Assembly: GCF_000377745.1 (NCBI RefSeq)
Contig: NZ_KB898708.1
Coordinates: forward strand, 248,001 to 312,000
Reading direction: 5' to 3'
Source: Gilvimarinus chinensis DSM 19667
GTDB taxonomy: Bacteria > Pseudomonadota > Gammaproteobacteria > Pseudomonadales > Cellvibrionaceae
DNA length: 64,000 bases
Numbering within the stretch: position 1 is the stretch's first letter; the number at the start of each line of letters is the position of its first letter. Below, in pieces: positions 42,848-52,145 of the stretch. The notes beneath the pieces were generated by a model. That model was given only the letters and a program-made list of their open reading frames with translations, did not search any database and was not told where the DNA came from. Both the position numbers and the translations under genes were made by a program.

Positions 42848-44821
42848 TTAGGCCTCCTGAACTCTGGTGACTGCCCCTGGCTGGCTCTTTACTTGGCGTT
42901 TGCGATATCGCTTGTCGATAACAGCCAGCAAACCACCGCCTGCCATTAACAATGCACCCAACCAAATCCAGCGCACAAACCGCATATAGTGAATACGCAT
43001 TGCCCAGCTCTCAGCGTTAATATTATCGCCCATGGCAATATACACATCGCGGAAAAAGCCAGAGTCCAGCGCCACCTCTGTCATGATTTGGCCGCTGGCA
43101 AAATACTGGCGTTTTTGTGGCTTTAACACCTGAACGACTTTATCGTTTTTACTCATTACCACTACAGCTTGATCGGCTAAATAATTGGGGCCGCGAACTT
43201 TCTCCAGTTTTTCTAAGGTGAACTGGTAGCCGGCCACGGTTACAGGCTGATTCAAGTTCATACGGACTTTTTGCATATTAGCGTAATGACTGTTTAAGCA
43301 AACGCCGAGAACAGCAACGGCTATACCTAAGTGAGCAACAACCATCCCCCAATAACTTAAACTCAGCTTTCTCAGCCCTGCTACACGCCCTTCTTTAGCG
43401 GCGCTTTTGCGCCACAAGTCGAACAGCGTTGTAAAACCTACCCAGCAACCGACAAAAACAGCAAACATCATTACCAAGGTAAAGTCTCCCAAGGCCAGCG
43501 GCACCACTATGGCGAGCAACAGGCTAACCACAGCCGGTAAAGCCAGAGCCCTGGCGACTTTCTTGGTATCAGTGCGCTTCCAGCGGCTTTCCGGCGCAAC
43601 CCCCATCAGCAAACAAATGATGGTAATAAATGGCAGGAAGGTCATATTAAAATACGGGGCGCCCACAGAATATTTGCCCAGCTTGAGGGCGTCAGCAACC
43701 AGCGGAAACAACGTGCCAAACAGCACGGTGATCATGGCAATAACCAACAAAATATTATTCGCAAGCAGCAAGGTCTCGCGTGACAACAATTTAAAGCCGG
43801 GCGCACTTTTTACGACCGGCGCCCGCAGGGCAAATAACAGCAGTGAACCACCCGCCACTACAGCGAGAAACACCAAAATAAATAAACCGCGCTCGGGGTC
43901 ATTCGCGAACGCGTGCACCGAGGTCAACACCCCCGACCGGACAAGGAAGGTTCCAAGCAGGCTGAGCGAGAATGCAAAAATTGCCAGCAAAATGGTCCAA
44001 CTTTTAAACAGCCCCCGCTTTTCTGTGACAGCCAGTGAATGAATAAGCGCTGTCCCCACAAGCCAGGGCATAAACGATGCGTTTTCGACGGGATCCCAAA
44101 ACCACCAGCCGCCCCAACCCAATTCGTAATAAGCCCACCAGCTACCCAAAGCAATACCCACCGTTAGAAATGCCCAGGCCACCGTCGCCCAGGGGCGAGA
44201 CCATCGCGCCCAGGCGGTGTCGAGCTTACCGGTAAGCAGGGCTGCAATAGCAAAGGCAAACACACTGCTGAAGCCCACGTAGCCCATATACAACAGCGGC
44301 GGATGAAATATCAGCCCTGGATCTTGCAGCAAGGGGTTGAGGTCGGCTCCGTCTTGCGGTGCAAGCGGCAAAATTCGGTCAAAGGGGTTGGAGGTGAAAA
44401 GAATAAACATTAAGAAGCCAGTGGCGACAAAGCCCATCACCGCCAGCACCCGCGCCTGCATGTCCAGCGGCAGTGAGCGACTAAACACGGCAATGGCGAA
44501 CGTCCACCCGGAAAGGATTAAAATCCATAACAGTAATGAGCCTTCATGCCCACCCCAAATAGCACTTAATTTGTACTTTATCGGCATCAAGGAGTTTGAG
44601 TGGTTGGCGACATAAGCCACTGAAAAATCATCCTGCAGAAACGCCCAGCCCAGCACCACAAATGCCGCGCCAATCATTACCAGCTGGCCTGTCGCCAGCG
44701 ACCTTGCAGCCAACATCAGGGTTTGGTTTAAACGGTAAGCCCCCCACATAGGCAATACAAAAAGGGCCGCACTCAATACCAGCGCAAAAATTAACGCCAG
44801 ATGACCTAACTCAGGAATCAT
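42848..44821 (-). CDS. ccmF: Haem lyase CcmF
   Basis: Starting at MIPELGHLALIFALVLS, the 657-residue protein has about 14 to 15 membrane helices and the haem-handling WWD motif GWGGWWFWDPVENASFMPWL. It ligates haem from holo-CcmE to apocytochrome c together with CcmH/CcmI. The start overlaps the end of ccmE by 11 bp. A start 12 bp upstream is also in frame. Confidence 0.96.
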   Translation of the reverse strand: MIPELGHLALIFALVLSAALFVLPMWGAYRLNQTLMLAARSLATGQLVMIGAAFVVLGWAFLQDDFSVAYVANHSNSLMPIKYKLSAIWGGHEGSLLLWILILSGWTFAIAVFSRSLPLDMQARVLAVMGFVATGFLMFILFTSNPFDRILPLAPQDGADLNPLLQDPGLIFHPPLLYMGYVGFSSVFAFAIAALLTGKLDTAWARWSRPWATVAWAFLTVGIALGSWWAYYELGWGGWWFWDPVENASFMPWLVGTALIHSLAVTEKRGLFKSWTILLAIFAFSLSLLGTFLVRSGVLTSVHAFANDPERGLFILVFLAVVAGGSLLLFALRAPVVKSAPGFKLLSRETLLLANNILLVIAMITVLFGTLFPLVADALKLGKYSVGAPYFNMTFLPFITIICLLMGVAPESRWKRTDTKKVARALALPAVVSLLLAIVVPLALGDFTLVMMFAVFVGCWVGFTTLFDLWRKSAAKEGRVAGLRKLSLSYWGMVVAHLGIAVAVLGVCLNSHYANMQKVRMNLNQPVTVAGYQFTLEKLEKVRGPNYLADQAVVVMSKNDKVVQVLKPQKRQYFASGQIMTEVALDSGFFRDVYIAMGDNINAESWAMRIHYMRFVRWIWLGALLMAGGGLLAVIDKRYRKRQVKSQPGAVTRVQEA

Positions 44822-45275
44822 ACTTCGCCTCATCGCAGGTTGCCTGATGTTTTTCGCCGTTATTCATCGCTTCGGCTACTTCTGGCGGCATATAGTTTTC
44901 ATCGTGTTTTGCCAGCACCTGATCGGCGTAAAATATATTATCTTCACGCCATATTCCATTCACCACAGCCGCCTCACCCTCAGCAAACAGGTCTGGCAAA
45001 ATGCCTTCATAGCTCACTGTTAGGCGGCCAGAGGGATCTACCAAGTCAAAAGTGACCTGCAGGGAGTTTTCATCACGAGAGACACTACCCGGCTGAACGC
45101 AGCCACCGGCACGCAGACGGACATCGCGGGGAACTTCACCGGTACTGAATTTCGCCGGAGGGTAAAATAAGTTAATGTTTTCTCGCAGGGCAAAAACCAA
45201 CAAACCAATGGCGATGGAAGAAAGCACCACCAGTGCGAGAACAATCAATAAACGCTGTTTGCGAACTGGATGCAT
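44811..45275 (-). CDS. ccmE: Haem chaperone CcmE
   Basis: The 154-residue protein has an N-terminal anchor (LLIVLALVVLSSIAIGLLVF) and an OB-fold periplasmic domain. The haem-binding His124 lies in VLAKHDENYMPPEV, with the nearby Tyr128 also conserved. CcmE carries haem covalently from CcmC to CcmF. It is 3 bp after ccmD and overlaps ccmF. Confidence 0.96.
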   Translation of the reverse strand: MHPVRKQRLLIVLALVVLSSIAIGLLVFALRENINLFYPPAKFSTGEVPRDVRLRAGGCVQPGSVSRDENSLQVTFDLVDPSGRLTVSYEGILPDLFAEGEAAVVNGIWREDNIFYADQVLAKHDENYMPPEVAEAMNNGEKHQATCDEAKYDS

Positions 45276-45278
45276 AGG

Positions 45279-45500
45279 TTACGACTCGCTGGAGGTTGGG
45301 CGTTTGTGGCGTTTTTGTTGATACTGTTGCAGCGCCAATTGTTGTTGAATTTTACGTTTCTGCAAGCGCAGCAACCAAAGTGGATGCACGAGCAGCGCCG
45401 TTAACATCAACAAAGCAATAGCAGTACAACTCCAAACGTAAATACCATGACCATCCATAGCGGCGAACTCTGCAACAGAGGCAAACTTAAAGTCGAACAT
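45279..45500 (-). CDS. ccmD: Haem exporter protein CcmD
   Basis: The 73-residue protein has one membrane helix (YVWSCTAIALLMLTALLVHP), preceded by FAAMDGHGIYVW and followed by a Lys/Gln-rich cytoplasmic tail. This is the usual CcmD layout; CcmD helps release holo-CcmE from the CcmABC complex. Position between ccmC and ccmE supports the call. Confidence 0.93.
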   Translation of the reverse strand: MFDFKFASVAEFAAMDGHGIYVWSCTAIALLMLTALLVHPLWLLRLQKRKIQQQLALQQYQQKRHKRPTSSES

Positions 45501-45504
45501 AAGG

Positions 45505-46263
45505 CTAATCTTTTGTGTGAGAGCTTTGCGTGTTCACCAATTCGGATACCCACTTAGTGCGGGCCTCGCGCGCGAGAATTTCCTGGCGGGTGTACAGAAT
45601 CAGCGATAAAGTATAAAAGCAGTAATAAGCGACGATACACAACAATAAGGGGTACAGCATACTCGGGTGAATACTACTGGAGCCCGTTAATTTAATACTG
45701 GCGGGCTGGTGCAAGCTGTACCACCAGTCTACCGACTTATAAATAATTGGCACATTGACGGTACCGACAAGAGCGAGAATGGCACAGGCTTTGTCAGCCG
45801 CCTCCCGAACGGGGTAGACCCGCCCAAGCATGATGATGCTTAGATACAGAAACAGCAAAATCAGCATAAAGATATTTCGAGCGTCCCACTCCCAGAACGT
45901 ACCCCAGGTCGGATACCCCCAAAGTGAACCAGTGATAAGCGTAAGCGCAGTCAATGCAGCGCCGACATAAGCGGCCGACTGCATAACCATAAAAGGCAGC
46001 TTCATTTTCCAAATGAGACCAATTCCACCAGCGATAGCCATCAGATAATAACCGGCTAAAGACAGTACCGCGGCCGGCATGTGAATGTAGATAATGCGGT
46101 AGCTGTTGCCCTGTTTGGCATCCACTGGAGCAAAGGCCAGCCCCCATGTAAGACCGACGAGTAAAAGCGCAACACTCAGTGGGGCAAACCATGTTAGCCA
46201 GCGGCTGGTTTTCTCATAAAACCAGCGTGGTGAACCTAATTTGTGAAACCATTGCCAAGCCAA
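45505..46263 (-). CDS. ccmC: Haem exporter subunit CcmC
   Basis: The 252-residue protein has six membrane helices and the tryptophan-rich motif TWGTFWEWDARNIFMLILLF between two conserved histidines (YIHMPAA and SLHQPASI). It presents haem to CcmE. It is 4 bp upstream of ccmD and 25 bp downstream of ccmB. Confidence 0.95.
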   Translation of the reverse strand: MAWQWFHKLGSPRWFYEKTSRWLTWFAPLSVALLLVGLTWGLAFAPVDAKQGNSYRIIYIHMPAAVLSLAGYYLMAIAGGIGLIWKMKLPFMVMQSAAYVGAALTALTLITGSLWGYPTWGTFWEWDARNIFMLILLFLYLSIIMLGRVYPVREAADKACAILALVGTVNVPIIYKSVDWWYSLHQPASIKLTGSSSIHPSMLYPLLLCIVAYYCFYTLSLILYTRQEILAREARTKWVSELVNTQSSHTKD

Positions 46264-46288
46264 AACCTATGCCCTCGTGGATATATTG

Positions 46289-46981
46289 TTATTGATTTGC
46301 CGATATTTTTAATGCCCCGGCAATCGCCGCAGGCATGACAATTAATGCTATTGCTAAGCCTGCACCTAGCAGCGCCAGCTCGCGCAGAAAACTGAACCCC
46401 GCCACCGCACTGCCCACACAGTTAGCGCCGATAATTAACACCGGCAAATACAAGGGCATCACGATTAGGGTAAGAACCAGCCCCCCTGCCCGCAGGCAAA
46501 CGGTGAGAGCCGCCCCCAGAGCACCAATAAGGCTCATAATCGCCGTGCCCAATAGTAGTGATAGCATTAACGCAATGTAACCCCCATCGGGCAACGCGAG
46601 CATGGAGGCGAGCACTGGCGAGATCAGAGAAAGGGGTAGCCCGGTGGTAAGCCAGTAGGCTGTAACCTTGCCCAGCACAGTGAGAAATAGCGGCTCTGCG
46701 GAGAGCTGGAACTGAATCAGGCTACCGTCTTCGTAATCACTGCGAAACAAGGTATCCAAAGACAGTAAGGTGGCCAGCAGCGCCATGATCCAAAGCATGC
46801 CGGGGGCAATGCTGCCTAAGAACTGGCGCGAGGGGTCAACCCCCAACGGCAGCAGCGTAATAGTAATAAGATAAAAAACCAGTGGGTTAACCACGTCTGT
46901 TCGCTGTCGCCAGATGAGCTTTAAGTCACGAGCGACAATGGTACGCCAGGCGCTGGTAGTTACAGTGCTTTGCTCAGACAT
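46289..46981 (-). CDS. ccmB: Haem exporter subunit CcmB
   Basis: The protein starts MSEQSTVTTSAWRTIVARDL and has about 230 residues with six membrane helices, including the conserved LGVDPSRQFLGSIAPGMLWI region and YEDGSLIQFQLSAEP. CcmB is the membrane part of the CcmABCD ABC complex. The start codon overlaps the ccmA stop region by 8 bp, so translation is coupled; a start 15 bp upstream is less likely. Confidence 0.95.
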   Translation of the reverse strand: MSEQSTVTTSAWRTIVARDLKLIWRQRTDVVNPLVFYLITITLLPLGVDPSRQFLGSIAPGMLWIMALLATLLSLDTLFRSDYEDGSLIQFQLSAEPLFLTVLGKVTAYWLTTGLPLSLISPVLASMLALPDGGYIALMLSLLLGTAIMSLIGALGAALTVCLRAGGLVLTLIVMPLYLPVLIIGANCVGSAVAGFSFLRELALLGAGLAIALIVMPAAIAGALKISANQ

Positions 46982-47642
46982 ACGCGCAAGCCTCATCTGG
47001 CTGAAAAGCCGCTAGATCCAGCGTGTGTAAATTCTCTAAGCGTAAAGGCTGATGCGAAGTTAAAACACTGATCCCGCCATGGGACGCGTGGGTGGCCAAC
47101 AACTGCTGCAAGCGCCCCACGCCCTCTTTATCAATCGCGGTGAAAGGTTCATCCAGAATCCACAGGGGGGCAGCGCTGAGGTAAAGTTGCGCCAAAGCGA
47201 CTCGACGCTTTTGACCAGCAGACAAATGACCACAGCTGGTGTTTTGGTACGCCTCTAGGTCCACCTGCTCTAACGCCGAGCAAAGCTCTTCAGCACTGGG
47301 GGATTGGCCACGCAGTCGAGCCAGCCACTGAATATTTTCCGCCACGGTTAAGGCCGGCTTTACCGGTGCTTGATGCCCCAGGTAAAACAACGAGCGGGTG
47401 TAGCTACGATTGCCTGCAATGGACTCCCCCCGCCAGCGGATGACCCCAGACGCAGGCGGCATTAATCCGGCAAGGGTGTGCAGCAGAGTGGTTTTTCCCG
47501 CGCCATTAAACCCCAGCACTTGCAACACAGCACCCGCACAACAGGTATACTCAAGTTGCGTAAACAGCACCCTGTCCTCACGCGTACAGGTTAGGTTACT
47601 TATGCTAAGTTCGTTTGGTGCGGGTTCTTCCCACTGCGACAT
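46974..47642 (-). CDS. ccmA: Haem exporter ATP-binding subunit CcmA
   Basis: The 222-residue ABC ATPase has Walker A GFNGAGKTTLL, signature LSAGQKRRVALAQLYL, Walker B LWILDEPFTAID and an H-loop region VLTSHQPL. The first gene of the ccm operon, it powers release of holo-CcmE. The ATG at 47642 is preferred; a TTG 12 bp upstream is in frame. The 146-bp gap to the divergent FliK-like gene must contain the operon promoter. Confidence 0.95.
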   Translation of the reverse strand: MSQWEEPAPNELSISNLTCTREDRVLFTQLEYTCCAGAVLQVLGFNGAGKTTLLHTLAGLMPPASGVIRWRGESIAGNRSYTRSLFYLGHQAPVKPALTVAENIQWLARLRGQSPSAEELCSALEQVDLEAYQNTSCGHLSAGQKRRVALAQLYLSAAPLWILDEPFTAIDKEGVGRLQQLLATHASHGGISVLTSHQPLRLENLHTLDLAAFQPDEACAYV

Positions 47643-47788
47643 CAGGACACTCAATGTTTATGGCCATCGGCCGAAAGCTGTAAGCCTTTGGCCAAAATTG
47701 GGTTGCGCGGCGATTATATAGCCACCTGCGCTAAAAGTTTACCCAAAACCGGGTTAAATGAAGTAAACAGCACCACAACAGGTCGAAT

Positions 47789-49363
47789 ATGCCGATAGAT
47801 TTCACCCACTTATACACCGCCAGCAGCGCGAAAACGGGCGCCCCGGCTGTAGATACGGGGGTGAACCGCCAAACCAGCCATATGTTGGCAGCTCTTGGAT
47901 TAAAGACAGGAGAACCCGCTAACGCTCAAGTGGTTACGGTAAAACACATAAAGCCAGAGCACCAACTGTGGCTTGATCGTGAGCGCCCAGGCAGCATTCC
48001 CCCGCCGACCTCTAAAACTACTGAGCCCCTTTCGGCATTACGCTTGGCAACCTTGCTGATCAAGGGGCAGAACTTAGCGGTTATAACCCGCGAGGCGCTG
48101 CAGCCCGGGCAGGCTTTAACAGTTACCTTGAACAGTGCTCGCCAGTTAACCTTCGGCCCTGAATCTGCTGCTGTCGCGCCCTTGCGCGAATCACCTGCAG
48201 CGGGAGCAGCCGCGCAACGGGCTCAGCTTAGCCCTGAAACACTCAATCAAGCATTACGTGAAGTGCTGCCTCGACAGACCGCCCCCAGGCTTGAACCATT
48301 AGCCGAAGCACTGAGCCGTTTATTTACGAAGCTACCGCCCGCCCCAGAAGTAAAATCACTCGCCAGCGCGTTACAGCGAATTGCCAGCGCCCCCATGACA
48401 CTGGCGCCAGCAAATCCCATTGAACCCGCAACGTTAAAGGCTGCGATACAGCATAGCGGCAGCTTATTCGAAACAAACCTGGCAAAGGCAAGCACGACCG
48501 GGCCAGAAGCCGTGAAACAGGTTCTGGCGCTGGATCGCAAGGCGAACCTAATACAGCTGGCTAAGCAAGTGGCAACGCAACTCCCCGCACCTTCCAGTCT
48601 CAGATCAGAGCCAAGCCCGCCATTGGCGCAGTTAACGTTTACGCCACGAGAAACTGCCGACTCTACGGTCATTGCCCGTCTATTAACCAGTGCACCACCC
48701 TCCCCAACGACGGCTGGTCTGACGACGCCCTCGATAAACAAGCCCCCCTCTGCCGGAGCCACTGCATTTACAGACGTTTCGCTTCATAAATCAGGGAACC
48801 TGAACCTTAACCAAATACTGCTAAACCCTCAGAATATACCCACTGAGGCTGCAGAAGCCCGAGTGCTTAGAACCCAGCTGATGCTGCTAACCCACCAATT
48901 GACACTGAACAGTTTAGCGCGCATTCGCCAGCAACAGTTACAGCCGGAAGCAAACCGCGCCCGTACCCTAGACACCCCCGCCGGCACTAATATTCACTTT
49001 GACCTCCCCATACGAATTGATGAACAGATTTACCCCGTCAAAATCGCCATTCAGGAGCAAGCAAACGCTGAAACCGCTAACCCCGCAGGAAAAAAAGGCA
49101 AGTTGTGGCACGTTAATTTGACTCTTGAAACACCCGACGCGGGCCTTGTTTATACGCGAATCAGTTACCTAAACCGAATGCTCGACATTGTTTTTTGGGG
49201 GGAGAATAAAACCGTCATCAGCAATGCAAAAGCGACTTTTTCCGATTATGTCAAGCCTCTTGCAGCCGCTGGTTTGGAAATCAGCAGTGTACAATTTCTT
49301 CAAGGTGCCCCTGCGTCAGATGGAAACTCTTTAGCCTATAACCTAGTAGACATACGATCATGA
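47789..49363 (+). CDS. Flagellar hook-length control protein FliK-like
   Basis: The 524-residue protein is Ala/Pro/Thr-rich and of low complexity over most of its length, as FliK N-terminal rulers are. The C-terminal domain (from about residue 410) has LWHVNLTLETPDAGLVYTRI and DIVFWGENKTVISNAKATFS, the Flg_hook fold. FliK sets hook length and switches export specificity through FlhB. The following FlhB-like gene overlaps by 4 bp, supporting a linked role. No other flagellar gene is in the window, so this may be a second, stand-alone copy. Confidence 0.8.
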   Translation: MPIDFTHLYTASSAKTGAPAVDTGVNRQTSHMLAALGLKTGEPANAQVVTVKHIKPEHQLWLDRERPGSIPPPTSKTTEPLSALRLATLLIKGQNLAVITREALQPGQALTVTLNSARQLTFGPESAAVAPLRESPAAGAAAQRAQLSPETLNQALREVLPRQTAPRLEPLAEALSRLFTKLPPAPEVKSLASALQRIASAPMTLAPANPIEPATLKAAIQHSGSLFETNLAKASTTGPEAVKQVLALDRKANLIQLAKQVATQLPAPSSLRSEPSPPLAQLTFTPRETADSTVIARLLTSAPPSPTTAGLTTPSINKPPSAGATAFTDVSLHKSGNLNLNQILLNPQNIPTEAAEARVLRTQLMLLTHQLTLNSLARIRQQQLQPEANRARTLDTPAGTNIHFDLPIRIDEQIYPVKIAIQEQANAETANPAGKKGKLWHVNLTLETPDAGLVYTRISYLNRMLDIVFWGENKTVISNAKATFSDYVKPLAAAGLEISSVQFLQGAPASDGNSLAYNLVDIRS

Positions 49364-49641
49364 GCGACACGGCAGAATTGCACGAACTGCAAAAAGCGGT
49401 AGCCTTGTATTACGATGGAAAAAACAGTCCGGTAATCAGCGCTAAAGGCAGTGGTGAGCTGGCCAAGCAAATCATTGAGCTGGCTCAGGAGCATGATGTG
49501 CCCTTGTGTGACAACCCCTCACTGGTGGATTTTTTAGTAACTCTTGAGCTTGGGGACGAGATACCAGAACAACTTTATTTGGCTGTGGCCTATATAATAG
49601 CGTTTGCCTACGAGCTTAAAGGCCAAACTCCGGAGCAGTAG
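49360..49641 (+). CDS. FlhB C-terminal domain-like export switch protein
   Basis: The 93-residue protein matches the cytoplasmic C-terminal part of FlhB/YscU: AVALYYDGKNSPVISAKGSG, AKQIIELAQEHDVPLCDNPSLVDFLVTLELGDEIPEQLY, and AVAYIIAFAYEL. The autocleavage N-P-T-H motif of FlhB is absent, as expected for FlhX-type proteins, which can stand in for the cleaved FlhB fragment. It overlaps the FliK-like gene by 4 bp. The convergent gene downstream ends 10 bp away. Confidence 0.85.
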   Translation: MSDTAELHELQKAVALYYDGKNSPVISAKGSGELAKQIIELAQEHDVPLCDNPSLVDFLVTLELGDEIPEQLYLAVAYIIAFAYELKGQTPEQ

Positions 49642-49651
49642 CATTCATACA

Positions 49652-50356
49652 TTAATCAGGATACTGATACCTTATCAGCACATCGAATGCTTCGTTATTT
49701 TGATTGGTTAAGTTAGACCGCCCGGCATACAATGCAAGCCGCATTTTTTGGTCAAACGCCAAATAAATAGGATCGAGAAACATTGCCAGAAATCGATTGT
49801 TTAAAGCCATTTTAACGTATGTATAAGAGGGCTCACCTTGAGCAAAAGGTGTGCTCTCGACGTTTACGCTTTGAGCACGCAGCGAAATATTTTTTAAGCG
49901 GTCAGCAAAAGCAAAGTTAAATTCAAATCCCTGTGCCAATTCGTTTTTATTTTCGGCGATGGCGGCAACAAACCCCGCATCAATCACTTGGTTCTTCTGT
50001 ACATTAATCGTCTGGCTTTCAGGTTTACCTTCAATCTCTTTGGTTAACCTAATACCCCCGTCTGAATGTTTTGCCGACAGTATCCGCGAAAATCGCAAAT
50101 CTTCAAATGTGAAGTCGGGCGCGGTTTTACCTGTGTGATAATCAAGTAGCTTTCGACCGATGAGAACCTCGCCTGGTGAAAAGTACAGAACTCGCTGCTG
50201 ACCACCCCCGTCGTTAAAATATTCTTCTCGGTAAGCAGGTTGATCACGTTTGTCTAAATAATAAGCCCTGCCCGTAGCATAAGACTCAACCTCGCCGAAG
50301 GCGTGGATGCTAAACACGTTGAGCGCCATTAATAGCGCGATAGAGAACACTCGCAT
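49652..50356 (-). CDS. Periplasmic protein of unknown function
   Basis: The 234-residue protein has a signal peptide (MRVFSIALLMALNVFSIHAFG, cut near AFG) and a beta-rich mature part with repeated strand patterns (VESYATGRAYYLDKRDQPAY, QQRVLYFSPGEVLIGRKLLD). I do not know a family name. It is the last gene of the photolyase/lipid operon, 3 bp after the DUF2878 gene, in a place where related operons carry other small envelope proteins. A role with the lipid products is inference only. Confidence 0.75.
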   Translation of the reverse strand: MRVFSIALLMALNVFSIHAFGEVESYATGRAYYLDKRDQPAYREEYFNDGGGQQRVLYFSPGEVLIGRKLLDYHTGKTAPDFTFEDLRFSRILSAKHSDGGIRLTKEIEGKPESQTINVQKNQVIDAGFVAAIAENKNELAQGFEFNFAFADRLKNISLRAQSVNVESTPFAQGEPSYTYVKMALNNRFLAMFLDPIYLAFDQKMRLALYAGRSNLTNQNNEAFDVLIRYQYPD

Positions 50357-50359
50357 GGT

Positions 50360-50884
50360 TTATCGTCCCTTTGCATAGCGCATTACATTAAATGAATCCG
50401 TTATTGCTTTATGAGCAGGCAAAACCAAAAGCCAAATGACCGCGATAACAAATGCACCCCGAGGGCCAAACTCGCCCCAACTGACATCGCTAAGGGCGAT
50501 ACCTGCTGTATAAGAAAGCCCGGCGGCCACAGCCCCCACCAGGCTGGCAAGCCAGGGTCGAGAGTAAATTGGCCACAGCGAATGCCGTAAAGTGAGCCCC
50601 AGCATCAACCATAAACAGGTTAACCAAATGGGCTGCGCGCTTGCAGAGTCGCTTAGCACCCCCGTCTGCAATAGTGCCGTGTCGTGTATAAAGCCCAAAG
50701 CCATAGCGACGGCGACGGCCAGTGCATCAGCGCACCGGGCTTCTGGTTTCAAAATTCGAAAATGAACCACCGTAAAAAGCGCCGTGTACAGCAGCGCCCA
50801 CGCCACAGGGGCGAGCAAACAAATAAACCACCCCGCCTGAAAAGCGACGGCGTTGGCAATTGAAAAGTAAACGGGTTTAGCCAT
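50360..50884 (-). CDS. DUF2878 family membrane protein
   Basis: Starting at MAKPVYFSIANAVAFQAGWF, the 174-residue protein has about five hydrophobic helices and the block ALGFIHDTALLQTGVL with GLTLRHSLW, which I associate with DUF2878. The family is found beside CFA synthase and DUF1365 genes and its function is unknown. The start overlaps the CFA gene end by 8 bp. Confidence 0.8.
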   Translation of the reverse strand: MAKPVYFSIANAVAFQAGWFICLLAPVAWALLYTALFTVVHFRILKPEARCADALAVAVAMALGFIHDTALLQTGVLSDSASAQPIWLTCLWLMLGLTLRHSLWPIYSRPWLASLVGAVAAGLSYTAGIALSDVSWGEFGPRGAFVIAVIWLLVLPAHKAITDSFNVMRYAKGR

Positions 50885-52145
50885 TGCGATACGCAGGACC
50901 TGCAAATAAGAACTGGCCGGTTCCTATACTGCGCTCGATAAACCCGCCTTCGCAGTAGCACAAATAATATTCCCATAATCGAATAAAACGCTCGTCAAAA
51001 CCCTGCTCTCTCACCTGAGAAAGTTGCGCCAGGAACCTCTCTCGCCAACACTTTAAGGTTTTGGCGTAATCCTGACCTATGTCCTCAAAGCCCATCAAGT
51101 TGAGTTTGGTAACATCGCTCATGAGCTCAAGCACTTTGTTGACTGAAGGCAAACCTCCACCGGGAAAGATGTAACGCTGAATAAAATCAACCGAATTTTT
51201 GGCCATTTCGTAACGTTGGTCAGCGATGGTAATTGCTTGCAAGAGCATCAGGCCGTCGTCTTTTAGAAGGCGCGAACAAACTTCGAAATAGGTGGGGTAG
51301 TGTTCGTAACCAACAGCTTCGATCATTTCTACCGACACCAGCTTATCGTATTGGCCTTGTAAATCTCGGTAATCGTCAAACAGCAGCGTAATTCTGTTTT
51401 GCAGGCCGAGCTCTTGCACACGCTGCCTAGCGTGCTCATATTGTTCCGCCGAAATTGTGGTTGTGGTAACACGGCAACCGTAATGCTGCGCAGCATAAAT
51501 GGCCATACCGCCCCACCCTGTGCCAATCTCAAGCAAATGGTCAGTCGGCTTGAGTTCAAGCTTTTCACAGATGGTTTTGAGCTTGTATTCGGCAGCTTCT
51601 TCAAGGGTTTGAGCGTCGTTGGCAAAAATGGCCGACGAATACATTAGCTTTGAGTCTAAAAATAACGAGAAGAATTCATTGCCCAGATCGTAATGAGCGC
51701 TGATATTGCGCTTAGCTCCCTCTTTGGAGTTGCGCTTAAAATACGCAAAAACCCTAAGAATCAACTTGCTCAATCTTGACTGACCTTGATCCATTGCGTC
51801 TAGCGCATCCATGTTGCTGACAAAAACTCTGACCACATTGGTCAAGTTCGGAGTGGACCAATAACCGGACATATACGCTTCGCCAGAGCCGACAGAACCT
51901 GCAAAGGCTACATCGGCGTAGGCCGCTGGGTTATGAACATGAATATCCGCGACTAAACTGGCCTTACGGGGGTCTTCACCAAAGGTGTAACACTCGTCTT
52001 GCTCGTGAATTCTCAGGCAACCATGGTGCAGCTTCTGTAAAGTCTTCAGAACCAGCTTCTTTGCTACCTGCTCGCGGTAGGTGAAAGTTTTCGACCTATG
52101 GGCGCTAAATCCAGCGATCCCTTTGCGCGTTGACGATTCAGTCAC
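50877..52145 (-). CDS. Cyclopropane-fatty-acyl-phospholipid synthase family methyltransferase
   Basis: The 422-residue enzyme has the N-terminal region of the CFA family (AGSVGSGEAYMSGYW), the AHYDLGNEFFSLFLD block, the SAM-binding motif LLEIGTGWGGMAIYAAQHYG and the C-terminal YIFPGGGLPS and EDIGQDYAKTL. It transfers a methyl(ene) group from SAM to unsaturated acyl chains of phospholipids. Members in photolyase operons may make methylated or furan-type fatty acids rather than cyclopropanes; the sequence does not settle this. It overlaps the DUF1365 gene by 8 bp. Confidence 0.92.
   Translation of the reverse strand: MTESSTRKGIAGFSAHRSKTFTYREQVAKKLVLKTLQKLHHGCLRIHEQDECYTFGEDPRKASLVADIHVHNPAAYADVAFAGSVGSGEAYMSGYWSTPNLTNVVRVFVSNMDALDAMDQGQSRLSKLILRVFAYFKRNSKEGAKRNISAHYDLGNEFFSLFLDSKLMYSSAIFANDAQTLEEAAEYKLKTICEKLELKPTDHLLEIGTGWGGMAIYAAQHYGCRVTTTTISAEQYEHARQRVQELGLQNRITLLFDDYRDLQGQYDKLVSVEMIEAVGYEHYPTYFEVCSRLLKDDGLMLLQAITIADQRYEMAKNSVDFIQRYIFPGGGLPSVNKVLELMSDVTKLNLMGFEDIGQDYAKTLKCWRERFLAQLSQVREQGFDERFIRLWEYYLCYCEGGFIERSIGTGQFLFAGPAYRNG

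Noticed and set aside
48247-48762. 171-codon minus-strand frame inside the FliK-like gene
   Set aside because: It is an antisense shadow of a low-complexity Ala/Pro/Thr-rich region, without a ribosome site.
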